Below, piece after piece: positions 22,491-34,364 of a stretch of DNA of 64,000 nt. Below the pieces are notes generated by a model, which was not told where the DNA came from, ran no database searches, and saw only the letters and a program-made list of their open reading frames with translations. The position numbers and the translations under genes were made by a program. Source of the DNA: Triplophysa rosa (lineage: Eukaryota; Chordata; Actinopteri; Cypriniformes; Nemacheilidae); NCBI RefSeq assembly GCF_024868665.1, contig NC_079906.1, forward strand, positions 9,426,218-9,490,217, read 5' to 3'. Every line of letters starts with the position of its first letter. Position 1 is the first letter of the stretch.

Positions 22491-23286
22491 CGGCTGACCA
22501 CGTGCTCGGAGTCTGCGTCACTGTTCCCGCCCTCGTGTCTCCATTAGGGTTTTCCTTGCACTGGTGTTTTTCCACTCAGCTCTCACACCCCTGTTCTCAC
22601 TTCCCTCATTAAGCCCACTTGTTCCCGCAATTGTCCCACACCTGTTGACTATTCCAGCCCATCTAGGTTTCCTTTATAATCCCTTGATGTTTCTTGTCCT
22701 GTGTCTGACCGTTGTGTGTTTTCCACTACAGACTGACCTAGGTGCTGCTGCGGCTCACCTATAGCATCTCGATATCCTCTTGGATTCCTTAGCCTTAGCC
22801 TTAGCCTTAGCCTTGCCACAGTCCTAGTCATAGCCTTAGTCCTAGCTCCTCTAGTCATTTTGCCTTCACGAACGTGCTTCACTTGACTCTGTTTTCCTTA
22901 GCTTTTCCAGTGTGTTCTCACCTCTCTCCCATCACGTCCCAGGTCTGCTCTCTGTCTACGCAGTATCCGTTGGCGTCCCGGCCGGCGGCCTCGCTCCACA
23001 CCCGACCTAACAACAGTCGCATCAGGGGCGCGATCTTCGCCACGAGCTACCACTTCTCTCTCCTCCTGAGAGTTGGTTCGAGGAAGACCCTCGAACCCCA
23101 ACTACTGACCCCTTACCCCGGCGGGGGATTCTCGACGCTCTTCGGAATACTCTCCCATTCCGGTGGTGTATATTTCTGCTTCCCGCGGCTGTGCATTCCT
23201 TGGCTGTTTGGATTATTGACTGTTGCTATTTACTAATAAAGCTTTTTCCCGCATTTGGGTCTCTCTCAGCTTTGTCGACCATGACA
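22408..23286 (+). repeat. gypsy 3' LTR
   Basis: Begins TGTCACGACC and ends CCATGACA, with AATAAA at 23235-23240. It differs from the 5' LTR by about 15 substitutions and one extra CCTTAG unit near 22790. The right flank GATAGC matches the left flank of the element. Confidence 0.95.
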
Positions 23287-25884
23287 GATAGCATTTTAAT
23301 GGTGGCTTCAATTCACTCCTGATCAATTTACTTAATTTAGTAAAATAATTGAATTATTGACATGTAAAAGCCTAAACTTTAAATATATGGTGACCCAATT
23401 TTTTTCTATGTATGTCCAAGAAAAAAAAACATTTTTTTAAAGTCTTAAATTAGTCTTAAATTCAGAACAATATGGTCGTTTCAAAGCTGTATCAAAAATG
23501 TATGAGAATTAAATGTCAAAGCCCTAAAACAGACAATTAATTGTCATAATCGCAATAATTTATTAGACAATTAATCGTCAGCCAAATGTCATAATCGTGA
23601 AAGCCCTACTACATTTTCGTGTTTTAAGTCTGTCTATTTAAATTTCAGTTCTATGGTTTAATAAAGTACCCTAATATATTGTAATAAGTACAGATCTTTT
23701 ACTAGCACATTTACTTAAATTTACTAAAGTAAAAAATATACTTAGTGGTCGAATATATAACATTTCAAGGGGGATGGTGTGGTAAAGTGTGTGTTTGTGT
23801 TGTAACTTGTTCCAGTTAACCGGACTTTAATTTTGATGGGTCGCTGCAAGGGGTGTTTGACAGTAGCTTTTCTCCCATGAAACATTGAAATACTGATGCA
23901 GTTCATGTGTTCGTGTCCCCATGTAGTGAGACAGACGCCGTAATCTCCACGAGCATCATGCGTGCAGTACACGCAGCCGCGCCACTCTTGCACTTATAGA
24001 CACGTAAAACAAGCAGATGACATATATAAACCGCATCTGAATATTTCTAAAGTTATTTATAGCACATTTTGAATTCTGTTAGCTGTTCAGCCCTACTTTC
24101 TGGTTAAGAAATAATACATTTGCCAGATTCCGTGCCATTCTGCGTTATACAGTAAATTCCATTTTTATGCCTGGATTCCGTGATTCCATCCGCATTTTCC
24201 ACATTGCGGAAATCTGATGGCCCTACCGTTACTTGTTTCTACATACACTTCAGTTAAGGACAGATTGTGTAAACCCCCATGTGTCAGTTCGTAGCTCTAA
24301 TAAATCCTGTACAAAAGTGAAACAGTAAAACCTAAAGCAGAAATAATAGGTTGCCTTCTTAATTTGATATTGTGAAATTGAATGGAATATTAATGGAGTT
24401 ACTCAGCTGGCTCTGTAATAGGGATTCCCTTGCCATGTCACATGACAAATTTCTGCTTAATCCAGTCTGGCATTGATCTAAAACCTGGAGTTTAGGACTA
24501 AATAAAAGCATGTTATCTTTAATCTAGGTCTTTCGGGATCGACCCAGACTCTAATCTCATCCAGCTGGCGTGGGTACTTATCAAGTAGACAAAAGAAGCC
24601 CCAGTGAGATTACTGTGTATGATGCATATTCCTCCGACTCGATTCTCATCACCCTCAATATTTTATAGATTGTACTATTCTCATTTTTTCTCTGTCTCAT
24701 TACTGCAGCGCTGGATGCGTTTCTATCAGCATGCGGGACCTGTCATCCAGTTTCTGCAATCTTCAATATTCTCTTCCACTTTTTCATTGCATTCGTCTGT
24801 GATAGAGGGACAAAGTCTTTGTGCGGATGGACAGCGAGGCAGGTCGATCTGCTCCATCTCCCACCTCTTTTTCTTTATTACATTCTCTCGTTCTTTTCTC
24901 GGCGGGGGAAATTTGATTAGGCGTGCTATTACCTTCGGTGGGCACCTTTCACCTGCCATTTATGAAGGGTGTTACAGGAGAATAGGAGCTACTGTCAGAG
25001 AGGGGGGCGGGGGGAGGCATCACACGCAGTCAATAAGAATGAATGACATGAGGAAGCAGAGGAGTCGGGGGGGTAAATAAGGATGTATTTGGGTGTATGT
25101 GTGTAGTCAGCAGGTTTTGGCCGCTGTACGGGATGTTGTGTGTGGTGTTACTTTGTTCGGACTGCCTGTCACACTGGCAGGTTTTGTTTGTGCGAAGAAG
25201 GTCAGAGCAATATTGAGTTTCAAACCAGAGTTCAGGCTTCACTTTTATTGCTAAAAGAGAACCGCCACGGGCATCTCACAAACATCCGGGCCCCTGGATG
25301 TCTGGGCAGAGCTTTTTTTCATTCAGAAGCACTTCCTGTTCAGTTTTTTTCCACACATAATTAAGTCTAGAAGATGTTTGTATATAATTTCGCTTCAGGT
25401 GTAAATGTTCTGTTGGTTGTATGTTCTTACGTCTGTTTAATGTTAAAAGCCTGAACCTGTTGTTGGCGTTTTGCAAAATGGTGTTTAGTAAATGTTTGTA
25501 CACAGGAATCACCAACATCAGCGCTCAAAATGAGATTGTTGACTGAAGAGTGAGATCTGATCGTACTCTGATCGTCATGACAATGGCAAAGTTTAATATG
25601 CAGAGTTGAATAAGTAAACACGACAGCTTCTTCAGACAGCTTTGTGTTGTTTCGGGGCGGGCCGTTAAAGAATGCGACATGTCTTCAGGAAATCCTGTAA
25701 AATTCATCCAATCAGATGACGACTTTGAACGTGCTGAAGTGTTTCCAGAAAAGTGTGCCTTATGCATCAGACGTTCAGCCAACGGTCTGAGACTAAGGTT
25801 CAAACTATTATTATACTATTATTTAGGAATACTAGGACTGGTTTAGATGTCTGGTTTTAAAATGGCTTTGAGCAATTGTCACAC
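23287..25884. other. intron with hAT-end relics, no gene
   Basis: The part 23517-23612 contains a hAT-like terminus read inward as TAGGGCTTTCACGATTATGA, with GACAATTAATTGTC motifs. The part about 24110-24228 ends CGGAAATCTGATGGCCCTA, another hAT-like right end. Neither has a recognisable partner. The frame at 24604-25080 (158 codons) is rich in low-complexity residues and has no domain. A TC-rich tract followed by CAG is present near 24710, but I do not accept it as an exon. Confidence 0.5.
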
Positions 25885-26015
25885 CCAGTGTTGGGAGACC
25901 AGCTAAATCAGCTAAATATCATCTTGACCAGGCTGGAAAACCAGCTAAACCTGCTTGGGCAGGCTGGAAGTTTATATGAACCAGTTAAAACTACTAAACC
26001 AGTTTCGGTTTCTTC
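25885..26015. repeat. CCAGCTAAA-type repeat
   Basis: Repeated GACCAGCTAAA, CAGGCTGGAA and AACCAGCTAAAC motifs in direct and inverted form, like the common fish CCAGCT interspersed repeat. Terminal structure not resolved. Confidence 0.6.
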
Positions 26016-26099
26016 TTCAGTAGGGATTGCTTATATCAATCTGTTTTCTAATTTAGTGACGTTTTGCCTAGACTTAACCATTAAATTAGATCACCCCAG

Positions 26100-26455
26100 A
26101 GTTATTATAGTTTTGATTTTAGTTTTATTCATATTTTCCATTAGCTTTTATTTTTAGAGTTTTAGTTTTTATGTTAATTTAAGCAATTTTGATATATGCT
26201 TTTGTCATTTTATGATTTATTTGTTTATTTTTATGTTTCTACATAAGATTAATACATTTTTTATTTTAGTTTTTTTGAGTTTTTGTTTATTATTATAATT
26301 TTAGTGCTTTAAACTTATTTCAGTTTATTTGTAGGCAACATTTCAATTTTTCATTTAGTTTAAGTTTTTCCAATAATTTTTAGGTCAATATTTTATTTGA
26401 TTTTAATGAACAGACACGTTTTCAAAGTTTTAATTCTAGTAAACTAAAATAACCC
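26100..26455. repeat. T-rich degenerate (TTTTAGTTTTA)n tract
   Basis: About 350 bp of loose TTTTAGTTTT/TTATTTTTA units with very few G or C on this strand. Similar to 28370-28745. Confidence 0.75.
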
Positions 26456-26868
26456 TGCCTTTCTATACCCTCCGAATCCTCCCCTTCCAAAGACATCAGC
26501 AAACCCTGATAAATGACAGCCAATCAGAAACCCCTCACATTTAAAAGTTGTTTAATTGGCTAAAAAGTGTGAGGCTTCCCTAATTCTTATTTTCAAGGGC
26601 TAAGAGCTGTCACAGAGACAGGTGTGATTTCTCTGGACACCTACACTGATATCTGTCAAATACCAGGGACATTTTATAGCTGCTGTTCCCATGTGTATGG
26701 AGACAGGACCTTGAATGTTAAGCACCTCCCTTGTGAAAGTCTCATAGATGTTTACCTGTCAATAATCCTCCATTTTATCCCATACTCTTGTTTCATACAG
26801 TAAACGGCTTAGCCAAGGCAGGCAGATCATTTCAGATACATTCTGTTAAAACCAAAGCACTGTGTAAA

Positions 26869-27185
26869 AGTGATAATTCACCCAAAGTGAAAATTCTGTC
26901 ATCATTTACTCACCCTCTTGTCATTTTAAACCTGTATGACTTTCTTCCGCAGAACACAAAGAAGATATTTTAAGCAATGCTGGTAACCGAACAACGGTGG
27001 TACCCATTCACTTCTATTGTATAGACACAAAACCAATGCAAGTCAATGGGTACCGCTGTGGTTTAGTTAGCAACATTCTTCAAAATATCTTCTTTTGTGT
27101 TCTGCAGAAGAAAGAAAGTCATACAGGTTTGAAATGACGAGAGAGTAAATGATGACAGAATTTTCACTTTGGGTGAATTATCACT
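26869..27185. mobile_element. TTAA MITE folding into a long hairpin, 317 bp
   Basis: The left arm AGTGATAATTCACCCAAAGT and the right arm ACTTTGGGTGAATTATCACT are exact inverse copies. The complementarity continues through CAGAATTTTC..., TCATACAGGTTTGAAATG and the inner ACCCATT...AATGGGT segment. The flanks are TAAA (26865-26868) and TTAA (27186-27189). Confidence 0.9.
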
Positions 27186-28369
27186 TTAATTTACTGTATG
27201 TTTAATAAACAATAAGATGCCCGCGTGTGCTTTCTCAACATGGTGCAGCCCATGAATCAATCTCACAGTTTCACCCTGTACATGATAAAATAACTGTTCT
27301 AATGCACAAGATTTGTCTTAATAATCCCAAACCCACATTGAGACAAGTGCTGATTCCACATGCTTTACCCTGAGACTTCACCGGCCCCTGTGGCTGTTTT
27401 ACTGTATTAAGAAAAAGCACAGTTTTCTCCAGCGATCGAGCTTGCCTTTCTCATGATGAAGTGCACTTTTACAGATTTTTCAAACACTTCATGTTAAAGC
27501 TTCATTGTGAAAAGGCTCAATATAGTGCAATGTTATTATGTCAAATATCACTCTGTCTGATTGAAAAACTCAAGCGAGAAAAAAGTGTGTTTACTGTAGC
27601 TTCCATTACCTGTTATACCTGTGGGTTTTGTGTTTTTTTTGTCTCGTCTTCTACTCAGGAGCTTTGTGACCTCCACGAGAAGAGCCCCGGACTCTGAGAC
27701 CTTTGTGTGTCATTTAGAACGTTTACCTGATAATTGAGCCTTTAATATTCATCTTTACTCTAAGAAAACCGTGGGACATCATCGGTGCATAAAATGTCAG
27801 GTCAACTATTTTACTTTGTGTCCCCGAGACAAATTAATAACTGGGGATGGAGAAGTCTCGTGGCGTTAAAACGGCTGGCTCGAATCGTTAAACCAAACTA
27901 TTTTCATCAGCTCACTCTGCTTCCTCATCTGTCTCCATTAGCTCGCCACGGTTATTAGTGTCGTAATGTTCGGATAATTCACAGCGGTCGGTCGAAAGAC
28001 ACAGACCTGAGACTATAGCGTGCCATTCTATTTCAGGGCCACCATTCAATGGTCGAACATCGCCGCAGGGGATGATTAGACCAATCACATTGCATTACAG
28101 TCGAAAGAAAGGAGCAAACAGGCACGCCGTCTCGAACAAACCATATGTAGCCCTTAGAACAAAGAGTCAAGCTTTTTTCCATCGGGAATGAAGTTCTGTT
28201 ATTTATGTACAAGAGAACACATAAGATCTGTTAAAAATAAAGCAGAGCCGATGTACTGTATGTTCAAGCATTAACTGCAAGGTTTTTATTTACTATACTT
28301 TTATGCATAAGGGTTCACTTATTTATACTATAGAATAGATTGACTGTGTATTGGGACTATTGCCCTTAT
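27186..28369. other. unique-looking intron, candidate conserved non-coding DNA
   Basis: The part 27720-28150 is balanced in composition, CpG-containing and free of recognisable repeats, unlike most of the intron. It has no coding frame. It could be a regulatory element, but nothing in the sequence proves it. Confidence 0.35.
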
Positions 28370-28745
28370 TGGATTTATATAATTAGATTTAGTTTTATTT
28401 TTTACTTTATTTGTTCTTGGTCTTATTTTTTTTTTATTACTTTTTGTTTATTTTTTATTAGCTTATTTCTATTTCTATTTTATTTTTTAATATTTTATGT
28501 TGGTTTTTAAAAATGAATATTTAATTTTTTTATTGTTTTTTAATATTATCTTTTTACATTTTTATTTCATTTAATTTAAGTCATTTAATTTTTTTAATGA
28601 TTATTACTAATGTTAGTTTTTTCAATTTAGTTTATTTTTTTGTAATTATTTTATTTTTATTTAATTAGATTATTTCATGAAAAAAATGTATTTTATATGT
28701 TAGGTTCTAATTATTTATTATTATTATTATTTTCATTCTTTTTGT
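28370..28745. repeat. T-rich degenerate (TTTTATTTTTTA)n tract
   Basis: About 375 bp of TTTTATTTTTTA-like units, ending in (ATT)n near 28715. Confidence 0.8.
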
Positions 28746-29913
28746 TTTATAGTTTGTTGCTCCTCTACACTCTTGTGAGGAAAAATAAGAATTTCAATGT
28801 ACCAAAATATATGACAATAAATATTTTAAAAGAATCTTTATATTGTAAAAAAACTATTTTTTATTAACCATGTTAGAACTAAAATGGTCCTATTTAGCTA
28901 AGACCTAGTCCTGGCTTAACCTAACCCCTGTCCGTTAAAAACAGTCCTAAATATTTTAACCTATTAATATAATGCATTTCTATTTGCCTGTTGCAATCAG
29001 TGTAGTGCTATTACGGACATTTATAAAAGACATTGGTGTACATTTGTAATGATCATAGAAGCAGTAATTCATCAAATGATTATAAAATGATGAAGAGAAG
29101 CATAACTGGGCACATATCCAGACGCAGCGTGCAGTCGTGCGCACTTTCAGAATGTTAAAGAGCTGATTCAGGTGCCTGGAGCGCAGTGAGGGAACCATGT
29201 ACAACCCTAGAAAAACATGGCAGATCGCGGCGGTCTGCTGCATTTTCCACCACCCAGCACTCACAACAGGTCTGCAGGATGGGTAATTGCGGCGAACAAA
29301 TTGCGTTCGGCACTAATTTTTCGGGTGTTTCGCACCGTTGCTCGATTTACATAATTCCTTTAGTGAATTTGATGGTAATAAAGGCACCGCTTACAAATAA
29401 ACGCCGCTGTCAGCGGGTGTGATTCATCCTGAGCGACTCTTCCCATTACGCTTAATTGGCTGCAGAACAGAAAGAGTTACGTCCATTTCCTTCATAGTTC
29501 TCCGAGGACTTTAATTTATGTCAAAGAACTTCTACCTCATTTTCATTACTGATCCACTTTTCCAATCAAAGACATTTGAACACCTGTTTTGTGTGTTTGT
29601 TGCCTCCCGCTGTGAGCTATATCGTCATTGTGGCATCAAAATGAACCGCTGATTATAATGGACCCAGCGTGGGGCGCGCGCGCTCGTATGCATATTAGCC
29701 CGCAGATGTGCATTCGAGACGTTCGAATATCAACGTGTGGCGCTTTCGTTGCCCGTTTCTGATCATATTTCCCTTCAGGGTCTCTCGTGCCATGCATTTG
29801 AAAACAGACAAAGGCAATTTACTTTATCTGGGACCTGTGGATAAAGCAATCTCCTTCAAGACAAGCAGAAGCTTGAAAATGGAAAAGCCGTCACAGGGAG
29901 CAACAGGTGGTTC

Positions 29914-29917
<4 letters not shown>
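28746..29917. other. unique-looking intron, candidate conserved non-coding DNA
   Basis: The part 29080-29800 is CpG-containing and non-repetitive (for example GGCGCGCGCGCTCG near 29673). Short open frames are present on both strands without domains. Function not assignable. Confidence 0.35.

Positions 29918-29981
<64 letters not shown>
29918..29981. repeat. (GA)n microsatellite
   Basis: About 32 uninterrupted GA units. It explains the Arg-Glu repeat open frames here. Confidence 0.97.
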
Positions 29982-29983
<2 letters not shown>

Positions 29984-30610
29984 AGTGGAAACAGAAGGAA
30001 GATGGAGCTTAGAAAAGGCTTCCCTCGGTACCGGCTTTGTCAGATATAATTTACGTCAGCTCGGCTACATTTCAGGTTCCTCTGTTATACTGGAGAAATG
30101 GACTAAAGCGTGTGCAAAGCTTCTTAGTGTGTGTGGCAATGTTTTTCTCGCTGCTCTCATGGCCAATTTTGGCTTTTGAAATATTGAACTATTATGGTCT
30201 TGTTGTGCCTTGTTGTGAAAAAAGTCAACAGTCGTGTTAAAGGTGGGCCAGATGTCTGTTTAACAGAGCCTTTTTAATTTGTCCTGGTAGTTGCTGTATT
30301 GTTTCAACCTCTGCTATTTGTTTTGTGGTATGAAACACATTATTGAAATATTTATATAGTGGCTTCAGGAACAAACTATCACATCCATAACAGCCCATAT
30401 TCCTCATAAATGGGCACATGAAAATCAAAATAACTCCTTTGTGGTCTATGAAGAGTCATCTCTTCTTCATTGGTTGGGTATTATTGCTTTTTTGGTGAAT
30501 TCTTATTAACACAAATCCTACTATGTTGTTTTTCAAAAACATGTATCCTTTTGCAGAATGATTTCTGCATAGAAATGCATTTCATGCAAATGTGACTTTA
30601 ATTTCTTAAT
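29982..30610. other. intronic, nothing recognised
   Basis: No coding or repeat signal that I can support between the GA tract and the split MITE. Confidence 0.4.
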
Positions 30611-30707
30611 TCTTTAGCGACATCTAGCGGTGAGATTGAGAAATTGCAACCAACGGCCACCACCCCTCCCTTTCGAAGCACTACTGTGGCTGACACAGAA
30701 CTAAGAT

Positions 30708-32909
30708 TAGGGCTGCAACTAACGATGATTTTTCTTGGTGACTAATCTAACGATTATTTTTTGATTAGTTGACTAATCTATCGATTATTTTTTCGATGAA
30801 TCTAATAATGATTTTTTGGATTACTTTATTAATCCTTTGGCAAACTTTCCAATGAATAAGTTCTAGTATTTTTTTTACATTATAAAGCATATCATACTTT
30901 TTCCTCCACTACATTTTACATTAAAATCACTTTTTTCTTTTAATTAAGTATTTTTAATTCTAAAAGTCGAAAAAAACTGGATTTTTAATGTACTTAAGTA
31001 CTGTATGAAAGGTAAAAAACATTTAAAAATGTGTTTTTGAAATACTAGAGCACGATACAGTATATGCTTTACAATGTAGCGAGGTATTTTTCCCCAAGTC
31101 TCATAATGTACATGTTTAAACAAAACCATAGACTTATGAATAATGAAAACATTGGAACATGTTGGAAAGAGTAACGTCCTGTCCGTCACTGTACACACGC
31201 ATGCTGACTGGAGATTGACAGATGACAGCACCTGCGGTAATGCTATATTGATTTATTCCTCGCATAAAGCTGTCGAACGACATAAGAAAGATATGGAATA
31301 TAGTGCATAAATCGGTATATAGTACGGTGGTTTCATGATAGTTAGACCTTTTTCAAGCTTAAGACTAACACCTGCGGATTGTAGGATTTAATGTAGTAAA
31401 TCACACAAAATGACTTTAGCTGGGTTTTCACAGGCAGGGTCACAATCTGCAAAGGTTCTTATACACTTACACTATTACAATAATGTTAATATAAATCATT
31501 TGTAAAGCACGGCGTTAAAGTAAAGTAATTTATTATAAAAGTCTACATCTATGTGTCCCTCTCCGTCCGTTTGTGATTGTGTGTCCATGCTGTGATCGCA
31601 TTCAGGGGGAAGTGGGAATCCTCCGTCCATTCGCTACTGCGTCTGAGGCTCGCGACCGCTATTTGCTGGTATATTATACTTTCTCCAGGGCTCCAGACTA
31701 ACTTTTTTTACTAGGAGCACTGTAGCCCCTGACTGAAATTTTTAGGAGTGCAGCAGAACATTTAGGGGCACTCCTTAAATCACCCTGCAATGCAATATTA
31801 GCTGTATTACTGACAAATACTTTGATAATAAATAGACTCAACTCACAGAAATTACAATGTGCAGTTTTATTTTCATTTCAGAGGGATATGACATTACTCA
31901 ATACCAGGGACATATGGACTTTTTTGTTAATTCTGTTCTAAAATTTTGGAAAAATCTGCAGAATTCTGTGGAACAGTTTTAAATGCGATTATGTGTAAAT
32001 GTGTTAAAATAGTTTTAAAATACTACCTGTGTATGCATTTAACTGCATGTGACAGTGGTTTGGTTCTGCTCATCATTTAAAAAGAGGCAGAGCCTACAGA
32101 GAAGCTTTAAGTGCTAAGTAAAGAGACTGTTTAAACTCTGAATACACCAGACCAAATTAGTAATTCGTTCATTTGAACAATAAAAAAGTATATATTTTAT
32201 TGTTTATAGTGTTAAAGCAAAACGAATGGCTCGTCTTAATACATTCTTATGATGATTTTGTTGTGTATTAAGGACACTTCATAATAGCATACTTAACAAT
32301 AGCATTTGCCTGTCGTTCATTCTTGTTGTCAATGGACTGGAAATGATTCAGCGCTGTCTCACGTAATCAACAGATAAATGTCATATTCTGAACTACTCTG
32401 CTTGTAGTTTCGTTTCAGACGTCTCAAATATCAAATCGTTCGTCCTCAGGCTCAAAAAAATCTGTCACTGCAAACAGCGAATCGTAGTAATGCGCTCACG
32501 TTGTGTCTGTAAACTTGTCAATGATAAGCTGAGCTGTGACCGACGCGACCGGACTCTCCCCTTCTCACACACATAGGCCTACACTGGTGGGCTCGCAATC
32601 TACTCGTCTTTTCACACGAGATAAAACAACTAGAAAAAAATCCAAATTGGCAGGTCGCACATGCGCGAGTACTTGTAAAAAACGCTCGCGCTGTCTCAAA
32701 AACTGGTCACAAAATGTGACCATTTCACAGTCTGGAGCCTTGTTCTCTTGTACTACTGATTATTCACAGAAACTGCCATTACAGCAGATAAACGTAACGG
32801 TATCGGAACAGCTCTACATGACAGCAGATCAACGTAAATAATATGATGCACGTTGATGTGTTTTAGTAGTCGATGCAATCGACGACGTTGACTCGTTGTT
32901 GCTGCCCTA
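30708..32909. mobile_element. hAT element inserted in the MITE, 2202 bp
   Basis: The left end TAGGGCTGCAACTAACGATG and the right end read inward TAGGGCAGCAACAACGAGTC are inverse copies, with several ATCGATTA-like repeats near the ends. The flanks are ACTAAGAT (30700-30707) and ACAACGAT (32910-32917), 6/8 identical. The intact MITE copy has a single ACTAAGAT at this point (12979-12986), confirming an 8-bp duplication. No transposase frame survives. A second hAT-like tip (CAGGGCTCCAGACTAACTTT) starts inside at 31686. Confidence 0.88.
31686..31800 (+). mobile_element. nested hAT-like terminus fragment
   Basis: CAGGGCTCCAGACTAACTTT followed by TTTTACTAGGAGC resembles a hAT 5' end. No matching right end is recognised in the surrounding element. 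Confidence 0.5.
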
Positions 32910-33227
32910 ACAACGATGTCATCATGTTTTCACTTCTGTGCTGAAAGAGATAACGTATTTACGAAACACGCTGTAGAGCAGTTGGTCTGTTTAGAACTAC
33001 TGTAGAAACAACATGGTGAATTCCACGTAAGGGGGCCGCGGTGTATGTATGTAGCTCATTCTAAGATAATAAAAACATAACGCTCTATTATGTAAGGTCT
33101 TTATATGCCTCGGAAGACATAGTTATGTGTATATTATATTGTATTTCTGTCAATAGATCCTCAAAAAATGACACGCAGCACCTTTAATAAACAACTGAAC
33201 AAAAATATAAGTGTATGTATAACTATA

Positions 33228-33315
33228 ATATCTTCCCTTTGCAGAACACAAATGAATGAATGAAGGTGAATAAATTATGGCAGAATTTAAATTTTGGGGT
33301 GAACGGTCCCTTTAA
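33228..33315. repeat. right-end fragment of AGGGATAGTTCACCC MITE
   Basis: TGCAGAACACAAATGAATG...GGTGAATAAATTATGGCAG...GGGTGAACGGTCCCTTTAA is the right portion of the family. Confidence 0.7.
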
Positions 33316-33930
33316 GGTTGCCGATTCCTGATCTTAAAAATGTCTTTACCGTTGCCACACACACACAAATGTCACAGTACTTTAGCTCTAATGTTGATAT
33401 ATCTGGCTGTTGTTGATTTTTTCATACTGTTTTAGTGGACACAGACTGTGATTAATGCCCGCGGGTGGAGCAGGAAGAATATGTAAATGTTTGTCATTAA
33501 GTTCACTTTCTTTAATTAGTCCACAGATTTTATGACCGAATGCCTCTAATTACAAATCAATGTCTCATTTCTATGGCAGGTCTCTCGGGTACAGTGCGTA
33601 TGCATGTGTGTGTGAGTAAATATCTACAGTACAGGCTTCAAAGACTTTTCTCATTCTGAGCCCAGTCAGTCAAATGTGATCAATTTAGACTCCTGTAGAC
33701 ACTGATATTCCGTACCAATGTTTATTTGATCTAAAGAGTCAGAACATGTGTCCTCTTATAGCTGACAAACAAGCCCTTGTGCGTGTATAATTAACTCGCT
33801 CGTAATTTGCAGGGAAATTCATTAGCGTAAGAAATGGGAGAGAATAAAGCTACACACATAGACACACACACACCTGCATAGATGCGAGAGAGAGAGAGGC
33901 ATACGGTATCTTAGCTATGGGAGACTGTGT
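33316..33930. other. intronic, nothing recognised
   Basis: Short CA and GAGA runs (about 33356 and 33889) only. Confidence 0.4.
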
Positions 33931-33934
33931 TTAC

Positions 33935-34020
33935 TTTTACTAATGCATTCAAAGTATGGGATTTGAACCCTGGACCTTGCCATCGCAAGCACCATACTCT
34001 GTCAGTTGAGCTCCACAACT
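33935..34020 (-). repeat. tRNA-derived SINE, minus strand
   Basis: Read on the minus strand: GTTGTGGAGCTCAACTGACA (A-box region), an anticodon-like TGCTTGCGATGGCA, then GGGTTCAAATCCC, a perfect Pol III B box. The acceptor stem is not conserved, so this is a SINE head rather than a tRNA gene. Confidence 0.75.
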
Positions 34021-34364
34021 AATTTTAGCAGTAGTATTAATGTGATGTTTGCTGAAGTGATGCAGCCAGCCATCTGCAGCTGTTTCTCACATGTAAACTC
34101 CAGCGCTTTACTGCAGGTGCCGGTTACACACCCTGAGCTCGAACAAACTGGCAGCTTTACAAGCCTCGTGTGTGATTACTGCAAGCTTGTAAACAAGAAA
34201 GGAACAGCTTGTCTAATCGCAGGTCTTGCTGTTCATTGCGCTTGCAGACTTGTTAATACTTTATTAGAATCATCCCTTGTGTCCTTCTATAGCCTGTTGC
34301 TTTAAAGATCATTAGAAGTCTGCAGATATGGATCTGACCGTATCTTTATAAACTGACCGGCAGT

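Larger units (their letters stand above)
18832..23286 (+). mobile_element. Ty3/gypsy (Tf1/sushi-like chromovirus) LTR retrotransposon, deleted
   Basis: Two LTRs of 873 and 879 bp enclose a shortened interior. GATAGC lies immediately outside both LTRs (18826-18831, 23287-23292), read as a 5-6 bp target duplication. The order is LTR, self-type primer site, gag start, a large deletion, RT (second half), RNase H, integrase, chromodomain, purine tract, LTR. The LTRs differ at about 15 positions plus one 6-bp repeat unit by my count, so the insertion is fairly recent. It lies in the sense orientation within the TMEM132 intron. Confidence 0.95.
30611..33183. mobile_element. TTAA MITE (second copy) split by a hAT
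   Basis: The pieces 30611-30707 and 32910-33183 together match the intact MITE at 12865-13254 (CATCTAGCGGTGAG, TGGCTGACACAG, then TGTAGAAACAACATGGTGAA and ...GCACCT|TTAA). The left tip is lost. The gap between the pieces corresponds exactly to the hAT at 30708-32909. Confidence 0.88.

Noticed and set aside
24604..25080. 158-codon plus-strand frame
   Set aside because: No recognisable domain, Phe/Ser/Arg-biased, no convincing acceptor and donor pair.
29708..30179. Frames with Arg-Glu repeats
   Set aside because: Created by the (GA)n tract; no splice sites or domain.
33935..34020. Possible tRNA gene on the minus strand
   Set aside because: Good B box but no acceptor stem pairing; SINE-derived.
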